A stretch of 64,000 nt of DNA, taken from Limnohabitans sp. Rim47 (GTDB lineage: Bacteria > Pseudomonadota > Gammaproteobacteria > Burkholderiales > Burkholderiaceae_C). The translations under genes were made by a program, and so were the position numbers. The stretch is from positions 988,744-1,052,743 of the forward strand of contig NZ_FBYA01000001.1 in the NCBI RefSeq assembly GCF_001517545.1, given 5' to 3'. Positions 51,554 to 60,452 of this stretch are shown piece after piece; positions within the stretch are counted from its first letter, which is position 1; the number at the start of each line of letters is the position of its first letter. Under the pieces are notes generated by a model that was given only the letters and a program-made list of their open reading frames with translations, had not been told where the DNA came from and searched no databases.

Positions 51554-52461
51554 GGCTTCACCTCAAATCGGGCAGTGTTGACCTGGGTGTGTGGCTTGAG
51601 GTCGAAAGCTTGACCCTTGACAGACAATTGAACAGCATCGGCACGGCCCACCACCACCGAAACAGGCAAAACAGCAGTGACGCGCTTGGTTTCGCCCGAA
51701 TTCAAAACGCCATTCCAGATGAGTTGTTTTTGACCATCCCGCACCTCGATCCAGCTGACATTTTGGGCACTGAACAACAACTCGGACGTGGCTGAGGCCA
51801 CCGCAACGGGTGCCGAAATAGCTGCCACAACGACGCCGGGCGCGCCCAAGGGCGTTGCCTCAGACGCGGACATGGCCAACTCTGTCGGGTTCAAAGGTGT
51901 GGCCAAAGACACCGGATCGGCGGGGCTTGTAACGGCCTCTGCTGCAGGCACTGACACGGCCACCACATCGGGCAGACCATTCAACCAGCCCAACTTTGAG
52001 GGGCCAGGCAACCAGATCAACGCTGCAATCACAACCAGCATGCCAACGGCTGCCCACAAAGCCTTGCCCGGCACCTCGAAAGTGGAGCGAGGCATGCGGC
52101 CCAAATCAACGGGTGGGGTGTAGGCATAGCGCACAGCACCATGCGGCTCCAAGTAGTTGGCCGATTGTGGCAACAAAGCCAAGATCGGGGCTGAATCGAC
52201 GCGCAACTGTCGGCACACGCTGGCGGCTAAACCTCGGGCAAATACAGGGCTTGAATCGGTTGGGTACTCGTCTGCCTCCAGGGCCGCCAACTGCCGCACG
52301 GGAACCTTCAAGTTCGCCGATAAAACCGCCAAATGCACACCGGCCGCTTGCCGGGCCGCTTTCAACAGACTGCCAGCAGTCGCGGCTGGAGCGGGAGAAA
52401 CGGGTGATGCTCCGCTGTCAGAGGCGAGCGTAGAACTGTCAGGGTTTGTGTTTTCAGGCAT
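51550..52461 (-). CDS. rodZ: RodZ-like cytoskeletal membrane protein (HTH + DUF4115)
   Basis: A 303-residue RodZ-like protein. An N-terminal helix-turn-helix of the Cro/XRE type (about 30-95; GSLLKAARQAAGVHLAVLS, PVRQLAALEADEYPTD) is followed by one membrane segment (ALWAAVGMLVVIAALIWLPG, near 135-155), a low-complexity Ala/Val/Pro linker and a C-terminal DUF4115 domain with NVSWIEVRDGQKQLIWNGVL. RodZ links MreB to the elongasome. AGGAG precedes ATG, and the 5' end overlaps rlmN by 8 bp. Confidence 0.93.
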   Translation of the reverse strand: MPENTNPDSSTLASDSGASPVSPAPAATAGSLLKAARQAAGVHLAVLSANLKVPVRQLAALEADEYPTDSSPVFARGLAASVCRQLRVDSAPILALLPQSANYLEPHGAVRYAYTPPVDLGRMPRSTFEVPGKALWAAVGMLVVIAALIWLPGPSKLGWLNGLPDVVAVSVPAAEAVTSPADPVSLATPLNPTELAMSASEATPLGAPGVVVAAISAPVAVASATSELLFSAQNVSWIEVRDGQKQLIWNGVLNSGETKRVTAVLPVSVVVGRADAVQLSVKGQAFDLKPHTQVNTARFEVKP

Positions 52462-53605
52462 CGCGAGGCTCCTGGACTTGAACAGAAGAAACGGGTACCA
52501 AGCGAATGGTGCGTTGCTGCGCCATGCGGCTTTGAACTTGCGTGCGGTCTTTCACATCACCGGCCAATTGCCCGCAAGCGGCGTCGATGTCATCCCCTCG
52601 GGTTTTACGAACCGTGGTCACCAAGCCCGCTTCTTGCAGCTGTTTGGCAAAGGCCTGCACGCGGCCGCTGGACGAGCGCAGCAAGCCAGAAGCCGGAAAT
52701 GGATTGAAAGGGATCAGGTTGAACTTGCAACGCAGGCCCTGGCGAGCGTGCTTTTGCACCAGATCAATGAGCTGGCTGGCGTGCTCGGGCTGGTCGTTGA
52801 CGCCATCGAGCATGCAATATTCAAAAGTGATGAAGTCGCGCGGCGCATGGGCCAAATAACCGATACAAGCCTGCATCAGTTCATCCAGCGGGTATTTTTT
52901 ATTCAATGGGACCAAGTTGTCACGCAATGCATCGTTTGGCGCATGCAGCGACACCGCCAATGCCACCGGACAATCGGCCGACAAACGCTCGATCATGGGC
53001 ACCACGCCCGACGTGGACACAGTGACCCGGCGCCGCGACAGGCCATAGCCGTGGTCGTCGAGCATGGCACGCAAGGCGGGCACCAGAGCTGAGTAGTTTT
53101 GCAGGGGCTCGCCCATGCCCATCATCACCACGTTGGAGATGACACGGTCTTCAGTTTGCAGGTGCTTGCGCAAAAAATGCTCAGCGAACCACAGTTGCGC
53201 CAGAATTTCTCCGGTCGTCAGGTTGCGACTGAAGCCTTGGTGGCCTGTAGAACAAAAACGACATCCCACAGCGCATCCGGCTTGGGAAGAAATGCACAAG
53301 GTGCCCCGATCGTCTTCGGGAATAAACACCGATTCGATGGCGTTGCCATCGCCGACATCAAACAACCACTTGATGGTGCCGTCGGTCGAGATGTGTTGAC
53401 TGATCACGGGCAGCGCTGAAACGTGCGCGTGAGAGTGGAGTTTTTGGCGCAAAGACTTGGCCAAATCACTCATTTGATCAAAATCAGCAGCGCCCCGCTG
53501 GTGAATCCAGCGGAACAACTGGGTGGCTCGAAAGCGTTTTTCGCCCAAACCCTCGCAAAAAACGGCCAAACCATCCAGATCAAATTCGAGCAGGTTGGCC
53601 GTCAT
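52454..53605 (-). CDS. rlmN: Dual-specificity RNA methyltransferase RlmN
   Basis: A 383-residue radical SAM enzyme that adds a C2-methyl to A2503 of 23S rRNA and to A37 of some tRNAs. The CxxxCxxC motif is CAVGCRFC near residue 110. The C-terminal cysteine that forms the covalent intermediate is in DDIDAACGQL. The N-terminal domain RATQLFRWIHQRGAADFDQM is typical. A 6-bp GTCGCG/CGCGAC hairpin (53615-53633) fills the 32-bp gap to ndk. The 3' end overlaps rodZ. Confidence 0.96.
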   Translation of the reverse strand: MTANLLEFDLDGLAVFCEGLGEKRFRATQLFRWIHQRGAADFDQMSDLAKSLRQKLHSHAHVSALPVISQHISTDGTIKWLFDVGDGNAIESVFIPEDDRGTLCISSQAGCAVGCRFCSTGHQGFSRNLTTGEILAQLWFAEHFLRKHLQTEDRVISNVVMMGMGEPLQNYSALVPALRAMLDDHGYGLSRRRVTVSTSGVVPMIERLSADCPVALAVSLHAPNDALRDNLVPLNKKYPLDELMQACIGYLAHAPRDFITFEYCMLDGVNDQPEHASQLIDLVQKHARQGLRCKFNLIPFNPFPASGLLRSSSGRVQAFAKQLQEAGLVTTVRKTRGDDIDAACGQLAGDVKDRTQVQSRMAQQRTIRLVPVSSVQVQEPRDA

Positions 53606-53637
53606 GGGGGCAAGGTCGCGCTAGAGCCGCGACGCTA

Positions 53638-54063
53638 TCAGCGTGCGTAAACGTTCATGCCGGCGAAGAAGAATGCAACTTCTGCGGCAGCAGTTTCAGG
53701 GGCGTCAGAACCGTGCACAGCGTTGGCATCAATGCTGTCAGCGAAGTCAGCACGGATCGTGCCAGCGTCTGCTTTCTTGGGATCGGTCGCGCCCATCAGG
53801 TCACGGTTCTTGGCAATGGCGTTCTCGCCTTCCAGGGCTTGGATCATCACGGGGCCGGAGATCATGAAATCAACCAGATCTTTGAAGAAAGGGCGTGCGC
53901 TGTGCACAGCATAAAACTGCTCGGCTTCGCCACGCGACAAGTGAGCCATCCGTGCGGCAACGACTTTCAGGCCGGCAGCTTCGAAACGGGCATAGATTTG
54001 ACCGATGACGTTCTTGGCGACTGCGTCGGGCTTGATGATGGAGAGTGTGCGTTCGATGGCCAT
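53638..54063 (-). CDS. ndk: Nucleoside diphosphate kinase
   Basis: A 141-residue NDK that balances nucleoside triphosphates through a phosphohistidine. The catalytic H117 is in NAVHGSD, and the opening MAIERTLSIIKPDAVAK is the family signature. Length is normal. AGGAAA lies before ATG. A TAGAAT -10-like box (54125-54120) upstream may be its promoter, giving a leader of about 50 nt. The gap to rluB (54064-54186) also holds a strong hairpin. Confidence 0.98.
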   Translation of the reverse strand: MAIERTLSIIKPDAVAKNVIGQIYARFEAAGLKVVAARMAHLSRGEAEQFYAVHSARPFFKDLVDFMISGPVMIQALEGENAIAKNRDLMGATDPKKADAGTIRADFADSIDANAVHGSDAPETAAAEVAFFFAGMNVYAR

Positions 54064-54119
54064 GGTATTTCCTGTACGAAAGTGTTTTAAAGCATTTTTG
54101 CCATGCGGCAAAGCCCGCT

Positions 54120-54125
54120 ATTCTA
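54120..54125 (-). promoter_or_regulatory. TAGAAT -10-like box, possible ndk promoter
   Basis: TAGAAT on the minus strand, 5 of 6 matches to the sigma-70 -10 consensus, 56 nt before the ndk ATG. The -35 region is weak. Confidence 0.35.
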
Positions 54126-54150
54126 ACCCGAGCAGACCCGCCAAATGACA

Positions 54151-54174
54151 CTGTGGCGCCGCATGGCCCCACAG
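54151..54174 (-). terminator. Hairpin just after rluB, candidate terminator
   Basis: CTGTGG/CCACAG (6 bp) encloses an inner GCC-GCAT-GGC stem with one C-C mismatch, 12 nt beyond the rluB stop. No clear T-run follows, so it may be a stabilising hairpin or a weak terminator. Confidence 0.45.
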
Positions 54175-54186
54175 TAGAAACTGAAA

Positions 54187-55395
54187 TTAACGGCTCCGGC
54201 CACCGCCGCCACGCCCACCACGGCCTGGACCGCCTGGGGCTTTTTTCAAACGGTTGAAGCTCTCCGCGCCAATGTACTTGGCCTCACTTTTCGGGGCATC
54301 CGACTTGGCATGCAAGCCAGACCCGCCTGCAGCCTGGTTGGGTTTGGCTGCAGGTTTGGCCCGTGGCACCGCTGTGCCCATGCGGCCCTGCCCCCCCGTG
54401 CGTGGGCGGCGGTCATTGCGATCGGTTCTTGAGACCGGACGCGGCACAGCCGTCTTGGTGCGATCAAGGGTGCCCGCAGCGCGCATGAGCGCACGGATAT
54501 CGGACTCGTCCAGCTCCAGCCAAGCCCCCCGACGCAAACCGTGAGGCAACACCATTGCACCGTAACGGATGCGGATCAGGCGGCTCACCGCATGACCCAC
54601 CGACTCCATCATGCGGCGCACCTCGCGGTTGCGGCCTTCAGAAATAGTGACGCGATACCAGCAGTTCGAACCTTCGCCGCCGCCGTCTTCAATGGAGCCG
54701 AACTGAGCCGGACCGTCGTCGAGGTTGACACCGTCGAGCAGTTTTTGTTTTTCGTCTTTGCTCAATGCGCCCAAAACGCGCACCGCGTATTCACGCTCGA
54801 GGCCGAAACGGGGGTGCATCAACTGATTGGCCAGCTCGCCTGAGCTGGTGAACAACAAGAGGCCTTCCGTGTTCAGGTCCAGACGACCCACAGACTGCCA
54901 TTTGCCGTTTTGCAGGCGCGGCAATTTGCGAAACACCGACGGGCGGTTTTGCGGATCGTCATGGCTGACGATTTCGCCTGCGGGTTTGTGATAGGCGATC
55001 ACCCGGGCTGGAGGCGGGTCAATGCGAATGTGAATGGGTTTGCCATTGACCTTGATCTGGTCACCGTATTGCACGCGCTGGCCTACGTGGGCCGGCTCGT
55101 TGTTGACCGAAATTCGGCCTTCGGCAATCAGCTTTTCCATTTCCAGACGCGAGCCCATGCCGGCTTGCGCCAGCACTTTGTGCAATTTGGGCGAATCGGT
55201 CTGGGGGGCCAGCACGCGCTTGCCCAGGTCGATAGCGACGTCTTCGGTGGCTTCCTCATCGTCAAACTGACCCGAGACCACATCGGCCAGCTCAATCGGT
55301 TTATAGGTCGACTCGGCATGCAGGTCCGCCTTGGGTTGGCGAGCTGCGGCATCGGGTGCGGACGAGCGCTTGTCGTCGTGATTTGCTTGGTTCAT
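54187..55395 (-). CDS. rluB: 23S rRNA pseudouridine(2605) synthase RluB-like
   Basis: A 402-residue pseudouridine synthase of the RsuA family. An S4 domain (KLHKVLAQAGMGSRLEMEKL, near 68-115) is followed by the catalytic domain with GRLDLNTEGLLLFTSSGELA, where the Asp is the nucleophile. The C-terminal 90 residues are a basic, Gly/Pro-rich tail ending GGRGGGGRSR. RluB is favoured over RluE/RluF by the S4 domain and location next to scpB, a common arrangement. The ATG overlaps the scpB stop. Confidence 0.9.
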   Translation of the reverse strand: MNQANHDDKRSSAPDAAARQPKADLHAESTYKPIELADVVSGQFDDEEATEDVAIDLGKRVLAPQTDSPKLHKVLAQAGMGSRLEMEKLIAEGRISVNNEPAHVGQRVQYGDQIKVNGKPIHIRIDPPPARVIAYHKPAGEIVSHDDPQNRPSVFRKLPRLQNGKWQSVGRLDLNTEGLLLFTSSGELANQLMHPRFGLEREYAVRVLGALSKDEKQKLLDGVNLDDGPAQFGSIEDGGGEGSNCWYRVTISEGRNREVRRMMESVGHAVSRLIRIRYGAMVLPHGLRRGAWLELDESDIRALMRAAGTLDRTKTAVPRPVSRTDRNDRRPRTGGQGRMGTAVPRAKPAAKPNQAAGGSGLHAKSDAPKSEAKYIGAESFNRLKKAPGGPGRGGRGGGGRSR

Positions 55396-56144
55396 TTGTT
55401 GGAGGACTCTTCGCCATGCAGCGGACGGTCAGGGTGGTTATCTGGGTTCGCAGACAGGCTAGGATCATCACTGTGATCGGGGTGAGCGCCAGAGGCGTCG
55501 GGGGCAGCGGCATCTTCCGAATCGGCCACGATGGGCATCTCGAAAGGCAAGGCGTTGATCGCGTCTTCGAGCGACAAGGAGGGCTGAACAGGCAGTTCGT
55601 CAACCAAGCCGGACAAAGCCGACGTTTGACCATCGACCTGGGAAAGCATGGGCAGCTGATCGAGAGAAGCAAGCCCCAAATCATCGAGAAACTGGCGCGT
55701 GGTGGCGTACAAACCTGGTCGACCCACGGTTTCCCGGTGGCCAATGACTTCCACCCATCCGCGGTCTTCCAACTGCTTGAGGATTTGTGAGTTGATGGTC
55801 ACGCCTCGAATATCTTCCATATCGCCCCGGGTCACCGGCTGACGGTACGCAATGATGGCCAGTGTTTCGAGCACCGCACGGGTGTATTTAGGTGGCTTTT
55901 CGGGGTGCAGGCGGTCCAGAAACTGACGCAACTCAGGCCGGCTTTGAAAGCGCCAACCGCTGGCCACGCTGGTCAACTCAAGCCCTTTTTGAGCCCACTC
56001 TTGTTGTATGTCTTGCAGCATTTGCCGCAGGGTGTCGGCCCCGAGCGCATCGTCAAATAACACGCGCATGTCGCGCAATGACAAAGGCTGACCTGCTGTG
56101 AGCAAGGCCGTTTCCAGGACACGTTGGGCTTGCGCCGTGTTCAT
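55392..56144 (-). CDS. scpB: Segregation and condensation protein B
   Basis: A 250-residue ScpB, the kleisin-associated winged-helix subunit of the SMC-ScpAB condensin. The two winged helices are visible in RVLETALLTAGQPLSLRDM and TRAVLETLAIIAYRQPVTRGDMEDIRGV, followed by GWVEVIGHRETVGRPGLYATT. The acidic C-terminal tail (about 190-250) is unstructured. I chose ATG at 56144; the frame is open to 56324 but that stretch has no family match. ScpA is not seen here. Confidence 0.94.
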   Translation of the reverse strand: MNTAQAQRVLETALLTAGQPLSLRDMRVLFDDALGADTLRQMLQDIQQEWAQKGLELTSVASGWRFQSRPELRQFLDRLHPEKPPKYTRAVLETLAIIAYRQPVTRGDMEDIRGVTINSQILKQLEDRGWVEVIGHRETVGRPGLYATTRQFLDDLGLASLDQLPMLSQVDGQTSALSGLVDELPVQPSLSLEDAINALPFEMPIVADSEDAAAPDASGAHPDHSDDPSLSANPDNHPDRPLHGEESSNK

Positions 56145-56162
56145 GTGTCGATCTTTCGGGAG

Positions 56163-56185
56163 AAAAAACGCCTCACGGCGTAAAA
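56163..56185 (-). terminator. Short terminator after rluD
   Basis: On the minus strand a 5-bp stem ACGCC/GGCGT with a GTGA loop is followed by a run of T residues (56168-56163). It lies in the 140-bp gap between rluD and scpB. Short stem, so moderate. Confidence 0.5.
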
Positions 56186-56284
56186 GGTGCAGAGGTGATG
56201 GCCGTTTTTGTGAAAAACAGCCCCGTTCTGGAGAGGCTTGGCCACTGACCAAACCCTGGATTCGCGCGGGCCAGTGAATCTGGC

Positions 56285-57286
56285 TCAAGCTCCCTGGGAG
56301 GGCAGATTGTAGCTGAGACCCCAAAGAGCCAGTGCGTCGGCCATGTCAGTGGGCAAGGAAGACCTCAGATCGATCGATTGTCCGGTGATCGGATGGACAA
56401 AGGCCAGATGCCAGGCATGCAATGCCTGGCGCTCCATGCCTGCGGCTTTGACACCACCGTAAACGGCATCCGCGAGCAAGGCGTGCCCGACATGGGCCAT
56501 GTGAACCCGGATCTGATGGGTGCGCCCTGTGTGCAAGGTGCACTGGACCAGACAACCGAGGTTGTTTTGATCCAGCACCTCGATCGTGGTCGCGGCTGTT
56601 TTGCCCGATTGGTAAGTCAAATCGACCACCGCCATGCGCAGGCGATTGGCTGGATCCCGACCAATGGGGGCCTCGACGGTCATGGGGGATGGTGCCGTCC
56701 AGGGCTTGTGGGCAATGGCCAGATATTGGCGATGGACGTCACGGGCCGCGATTTGCTGCACCAGGGCATCCATGGCCTGGCGCGTGCGCGCCACCACCAT
56801 CAAGCCACTGGTGTCCTTGTCCAAGCGATGGACAATGCCCGCCCGAGGCACATCGGAGGCCAGTGGGTCCAAGGCCAACAGCCCATTGAGCAAGGTGCCG
56901 CGCCAGTTGCCCGGTGCCGGATGCACCACCAGACCAGCAGGCTTATTGATCACGCGCAGGTGCGCATCTTCGTAAACCACATCGATCGGCATGTCTTCGG
57001 GCACAAAAGCCTGAGACTGGGGCGTGGCCCGCAGTGTGACCTCAACCCGGTGCCCCAAACGCACTTTGGTCGACACCTTGGTGACCACGCGCCCGTCAAT
57101 CAATGCATCACCCTGCTCAATGAGTTGCTGCAAATAGCTGCGCGAAAACTCAGGCACCATTTGCGCCAAAGCTCGGTCCAGTCGCTGGCCGTGCAAAGTC
57201 ATGGGCACCTGGGTCGTGCGCACCTCCTCGTCCGCAGCCTCCAGCGCGCGTTCACCGTCTTCCATCAAGGCAGAGGGCTCTTCCAT
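56285..57286 (-). CDS. rluD: 23S rRNA pseudouridine(1911/1915/1917) synthase RluD
   Basis: A 333-residue RluA-family synthase. An S4 domain (QRLDRALAQMVPEFSRSYLQQLIEQG) precedes the catalytic domain with HRLDKDTSGLMVVART, where the Asp is the nucleophile, and the C-terminal HTGRTHQIRVHMAHVGHALLAD. It modifies helix 69 of 23S rRNA. I chose ATG at 57286; the frame runs to 57418 but overlaps the divergent bamD promoter region. No RBS is visible. It is head-to-head with bamD, as in many proteobacteria. Confidence 0.94.
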   Translation of the reverse strand: MEEPSALMEDGERALEAADEEVRTTQVPMTLHGQRLDRALAQMVPEFSRSYLQQLIEQGDALIDGRVVTKVSTKVRLGHRVEVTLRATPQSQAFVPEDMPIDVVYEDAHLRVINKPAGLVVHPAPGNWRGTLLNGLLALDPLASDVPRAGIVHRLDKDTSGLMVVARTRQAMDALVQQIAARDVHRQYLAIAHKPWTAPSPMTVEAPIGRDPANRLRMAVVDLTYQSGKTAATTIEVLDQNNLGCLVQCTLHTGRTHQIRVHMAHVGHALLADAVYGGVKAAGMERQALHAWHLAFVHPITGQSIDLRSSLPTDMADALALWGLSYNLPSQGA

Positions 57287-57301
57287 TTCGGGGTCGGTCG
57301 A

Positions 57302-57307
57302 TATAAT
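57302..57307 (+). promoter_or_regulatory. TATAAT -10 box upstream of bamD
   Basis: A perfect TATAAT in the 52-bp gap between the divergent rluD and bamD starts, 31 nt before the bamD ATG. The -35 region has only partial matches (TTCCAT at 57281). AAGGG serves as RBS. Confidence 0.55.
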
Positions 57308-57338
57308 CAAGGGGTTCAACAGTACAAGGGTGTCACAG

Positions 57339-58145
57339 ATGCGAAGCTTCAGATTATCGACGGTTCCAGCTGGCCTGGCTTTGGCCGTGGGCCTGTTTCT
57401 GTCAGGCTGCGCCAACACCCAAAAAGATGTGACCGCGGGTTGGACGCCCGAGAAAATTTACAGCGAAGCGCGTGACGAAGCCAACGCAGGCGCTTGGGAC
57501 AAGGCCATCGGCTATTACGAAAAACTCGAAGGCCGTGCTGCAGGCACCGTCCTGGCGCAACAAGCCCAAATCGACAAGGCTTACGCCCAATACAAAACAG
57601 GCGACAAAATCCAGGCGGTGGCAACCCTGGACCGCTTCATCCGTTTGCACCCAGCCAGCCCGGCATTGGACTACGCGATCTACCTCAAAGGTTTGGTCAA
57701 TTTCAACGACAACCTGGGCATGTTTTCGTTCCTGACCAGGCAAGACCTTTCCGAGCGTGACCAAAAAGCGGCCAAAGACTCTTATGAGGCTTTCAAAGAG
57801 TTGAGCACGCGCTTTCCCGCGTCTAAATACGCCCCCGAAGCACGCCAGCGCATGTTGCACATCGTGAATGCACTGGCCGCTTATGAGGTTCATGTTGCGC
57901 GTTACTACGCCAGCCGTGGTGCGCACGTCGCCGCCGTGAACCGTGCTCAGCAAGCCATTGCCGAATACCCGGGCGTGCCCGCTGTTGAAGAAGCCCTGGG
58001 CATTCTGGTCAGCTCTTATGGCGCGATGGGCATGACCGCTTTGCGCGACGACGCCAAGCGCGTGCTAGAGAAAAACTTCCCACAGTCCGATTACCTCAAG
58101 GCCGAAGGGGTCAAGAAGTCGTCCAGCTGGTGGCGTCTGTGGTGA
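57339..58145 (+). CDS. bamD: Outer membrane assembly lipoprotein BamD
   Basis: A 268-residue TPR lipoprotein, an essential subunit of the BAM complex. The signal peptide ends in LSGC with the lipidated Cys at residue 24. TPR-like repeats follow (AWDKAIGYYEKLEGRAAG, AVATLDRFIRLHPASPALDYAIYLKGL, YASRGAHVAAVNRAQQAIAEYPG). The ATG at 57339 is chosen because the lipoprotein signal begins there. The last 35 bp overlap the 3' end of the convergent dinG gene. Confidence 0.95.
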   Translation: MRSFRLSTVPAGLALAVGLFLSGCANTQKDVTAGWTPEKIYSEARDEANAGAWDKAIGYYEKLEGRAAGTVLAQQAQIDKAYAQYKTGDKIQAVATLDRFIRLHPASPALDYAIYLKGLVNFNDNLGMFSFLTRQDLSERDQKAAKDSYEAFKELSTRFPASKYAPEARQRMLHIVNALAAYEVHVARYYASRGAHVAAVNRAQQAIAEYPGVPAVEEALGILVSSYGAMGMTALRDDAKRVLEKNFPQSDYLKAEGVKKSSSWWRLW

Positions 58146-60237
58146 ATTGACGCAAAGTCGATAAAAACTCGGCATGCCCGCTCAGGCGGCGCATCTCCGG
58201 CAAGCCCCGCACCAGTCTGCGTCCATACGACATGGTGGTCAGGCGCGTATCGCACACCACCAAAACCCCTCGGTCTGTTTCGCTGCGAATCAAGCGCCCG
58301 GCCCCTTGCTTGAGCGCCACAGCAGCTTCGGGCAAAGCATGATCGGCAAAGGCACTGCGCCCCTCTCGCGTGACGCGCTGACTTCTCGCCTCGAACAGCG
58401 GGTCTCCGGGTGGTGGAAACGGCAACTTGTCGATGACCACCAGCTGCAGCGCATCGCCGGGGACATCAAAGCCCTCCCAAAACGATGCAGAAGCGACCAG
58501 TACACAACCCGCACGGCCATCGCCTGCACCTTCCCTGAAACGCTCCATCAAGCGCCGCTTGGGGCTTTGGCCCTGTACCAGCACTTCGACATTCGCAGCC
58601 GGGTCGAGACGTGTTTGCAAATACTCGCCGATCGCGCGCATGGCGTTCAAGGTGGTCGTGAGCACCAGCGTTCTGCCCCCCAACAGCTCCACCGCTTCGA
58701 CCACCAACTGCGCCACATGCCCGGCGTGGCCTGGATCGCCCGGTTTGGGCAAATGGTCGGGCACATAAAGTGCGGCTTGCTGGGCGTAGTCAAAGGGGCT
58801 GCTGACCTGCATCACTTGGGCCGAAGTCAAGCCACAAGGCTCGGTGAACCAGCGCAAGCTGGGCTCATCACCCAGCGTGGCTGAGGTGAAAATCCAGGCG
58901 CGTTGGCCCACACCGCTGCCTTGGGTCGCTTGCGGGTCAGATCCGTGGCGGGGGTCTCCGGCCATCAGGGCCTGAATAGATTCGGGGTCTGAAGCCTCGT
59001 CATCTAGCGCCTCATGGTCTAAAACCAAAGGGGCTTGAACGGGTCTCGTCAAAGCAGAAAAGGCCTGCGCGATGTCCAGCGGCGACTCGATTAACCGCAG
59101 TTGAGCGCTGACTTCCGCCCAGCGAACGCCTTCAGGATCGGGGACCTTTGAAAACAAATCTGCCTTTTGACTCAACTCGCATGCGCGTTCAAGCAAGCGC
59201 TGAAAATCCGGTGCCAGTTCGGCCACGGTTTCGAGCCCATTTTGCAGCTGCGCCAAAGCCTGCAACACATTTTGCAGAGCAGGCGTCCACTCAGACCCTT
59301 CGACACCTTCGGGCAAGGTCTCTGTCCATCGCAGACGGACCGAGCCCCGGTGCATGCCAGCTGCCAGACGCAAATCACGGGAAGATTTTTCCAGACGGTC
59401 CGTCAACGCATGCCAGTCAACCAAACCACGCGCCAATTGCAAACCCGTGGCCAGCACATCGCGCGACAACTCCAGCAACTGCACCGTTGACAGCTGCTTG
59501 CCCAGAAAATTCACACCGATCTCGTTGAGTTGGTGCGCTTCGTCAAACACGGTGACGCGCACTGTCGGCAACAGCTCGGCCACGCCCGATTCACGCACCG
59601 CCATGTCGGCAAAAAACAAATGGTGGTTGATGACGACCACATCCGACGCCATCGCCTCTTTGCGGGCCAGGTTGACGTGACAGGCCCGGTAACGCGGGCA
59701 GCTGGAGCCCAAGCAATTGTCACGCGTCGAGGTGACCAAGGGCCACAAAGACGAACGCTCGTCCAGCCCCGTCAGCTCGGCCATATCACCCGTGCGGGTG
59801 GCCTGCGACCAGGTTTCAATTTTGGCGAGTGCGCGCTGCGCCCCCGGTTGAGCAGACTCGGCACTGTGCCGTGCTTGCTCCATGCGGTGCAAACACAGGT
59901 AATTGGAACGTCCCTTGAGCAAGGCCACCCGAATGGGCAGGCCCAACACCTCCACCAGCCGTGGGATGTCACGGGAAAACAATTGGTCTTGCAGGGCTTT
60001 GGTCGCCGTCGACACCAGGGCCCGCTGGCCACTCAGCAACACGGGCACCAGATAAGCATAGGTTTTGCCCACACCCGTGCCGGCTTCAACCACCAGTTGG
60101 CCGCCCTGCTCCAGGGTCTGGGTGACCGCCATGGCCATGTCGGTCTGGCCAGCTCTTGGTTGAAACCCGGCCACAGCCTGCGCCAAGGCACCATTGCTTG
60201 ACAGGGTCTCGGAGACCCTTTGAACAAGCAAACTCAA
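58111..60237 (-). CDS. dinG: DinG/YoaA-type ATP-dependent DNA helicase
   Basis: A 708-residue XPD-like superfamily 2 helicase with an iron-sulfur cluster. Walker A is VEAGTGVGKTYAYL, the DEAH box is VFDEAHQL, and the four cluster cysteines lie in NYLCLHR and DNCLGSSCPRYRAC. Motif VI is QGAGRLIRSETDRGV. Such enzymes unwind R-loops, D-loops and forks. The start is TTG at 60237: AAGGAG lies 5 nt upstream and TTGA overlaps the preceding stop. An ATG at 60264 lies inside that gene. YoaA or DinG cannot be separated by eye. Confidence 0.9.
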   Translation of the reverse strand: MSLLVQRVSETLSSNGALAQAVAGFQPRAGQTDMAMAVTQTLEQGGQLVVEAGTGVGKTYAYLVPVLLSGQRALVSTATKALQDQLFSRDIPRLVEVLGLPIRVALLKGRSNYLCLHRMEQARHSAESAQPGAQRALAKIETWSQATRTGDMAELTGLDERSSLWPLVTSTRDNCLGSSCPRYRACHVNLARKEAMASDVVVINHHLFFADMAVRESGVAELLPTVRVTVFDEAHQLNEIGVNFLGKQLSTVQLLELSRDVLATGLQLARGLVDWHALTDRLEKSSRDLRLAAGMHRGSVRLRWTETLPEGVEGSEWTPALQNVLQALAQLQNGLETVAELAPDFQRLLERACELSQKADLFSKVPDPEGVRWAEVSAQLRLIESPLDIAQAFSALTRPVQAPLVLDHEALDDEASDPESIQALMAGDPRHGSDPQATQGSGVGQRAWIFTSATLGDEPSLRWFTEPCGLTSAQVMQVSSPFDYAQQAALYVPDHLPKPGDPGHAGHVAQLVVEAVELLGGRTLVLTTTLNAMRAIGEYLQTRLDPAANVEVLVQGQSPKRRLMERFREGAGDGRAGCVLVASASFWEGFDVPGDALQLVVIDKLPFPPPGDPLFEARSQRVTREGRSAFADHALPEAAVALKQGAGRLIRSETDRGVLVVCDTRLTTMSYGRRLVRGLPEMRRLSGHAEFLSTLRQFTTDATSWTTS

Positions 60238-60452
60238 GCCGGCTCCTTGGGGTCTAACATCCACTGCAATTGGGCCATTTGGTCGCGTAAAGCCAAGCGG
60301 CGTTTTTTGAGCCGCCGCAAAAGCAGCTCGTCCAAAGGCTGGGTGGCCAGAACAGCTTGGTCGATCAAGGCATCAAGGTCCGCATGTTCCATCTGCCATT
60401 CGATCAATTGCCGCTGAGGCGAACGCAAATCCTCGAAATGGTCGGTCGTCAT
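60234..60452 (-). CDS. DUF465 (YdcH-like) small helical protein
   Basis: A 72-residue protein of the YdcH/DUF465 type, mostly helical. The repeated pattern EHADLDALIDQAVL ... LDELLLRRLKKRRLALRDQMAQL is the family hallmark, a charged hairpin ending in a Lys/Arg-rich helix. Function is unknown. ATG overlaps the stop of the secreted protein (ATGA) and its own TGA overlaps the dinG start, so it is translationally linked to both. Cytoplasmic; no signal peptide. Confidence 0.85.
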   Translation of the reverse strand: MTTDHFEDLRSPQRQLIEWQMEHADLDALIDQAVLATQPLDELLLRRLKKRRLALRDQMAQLQWMLDPKEPA

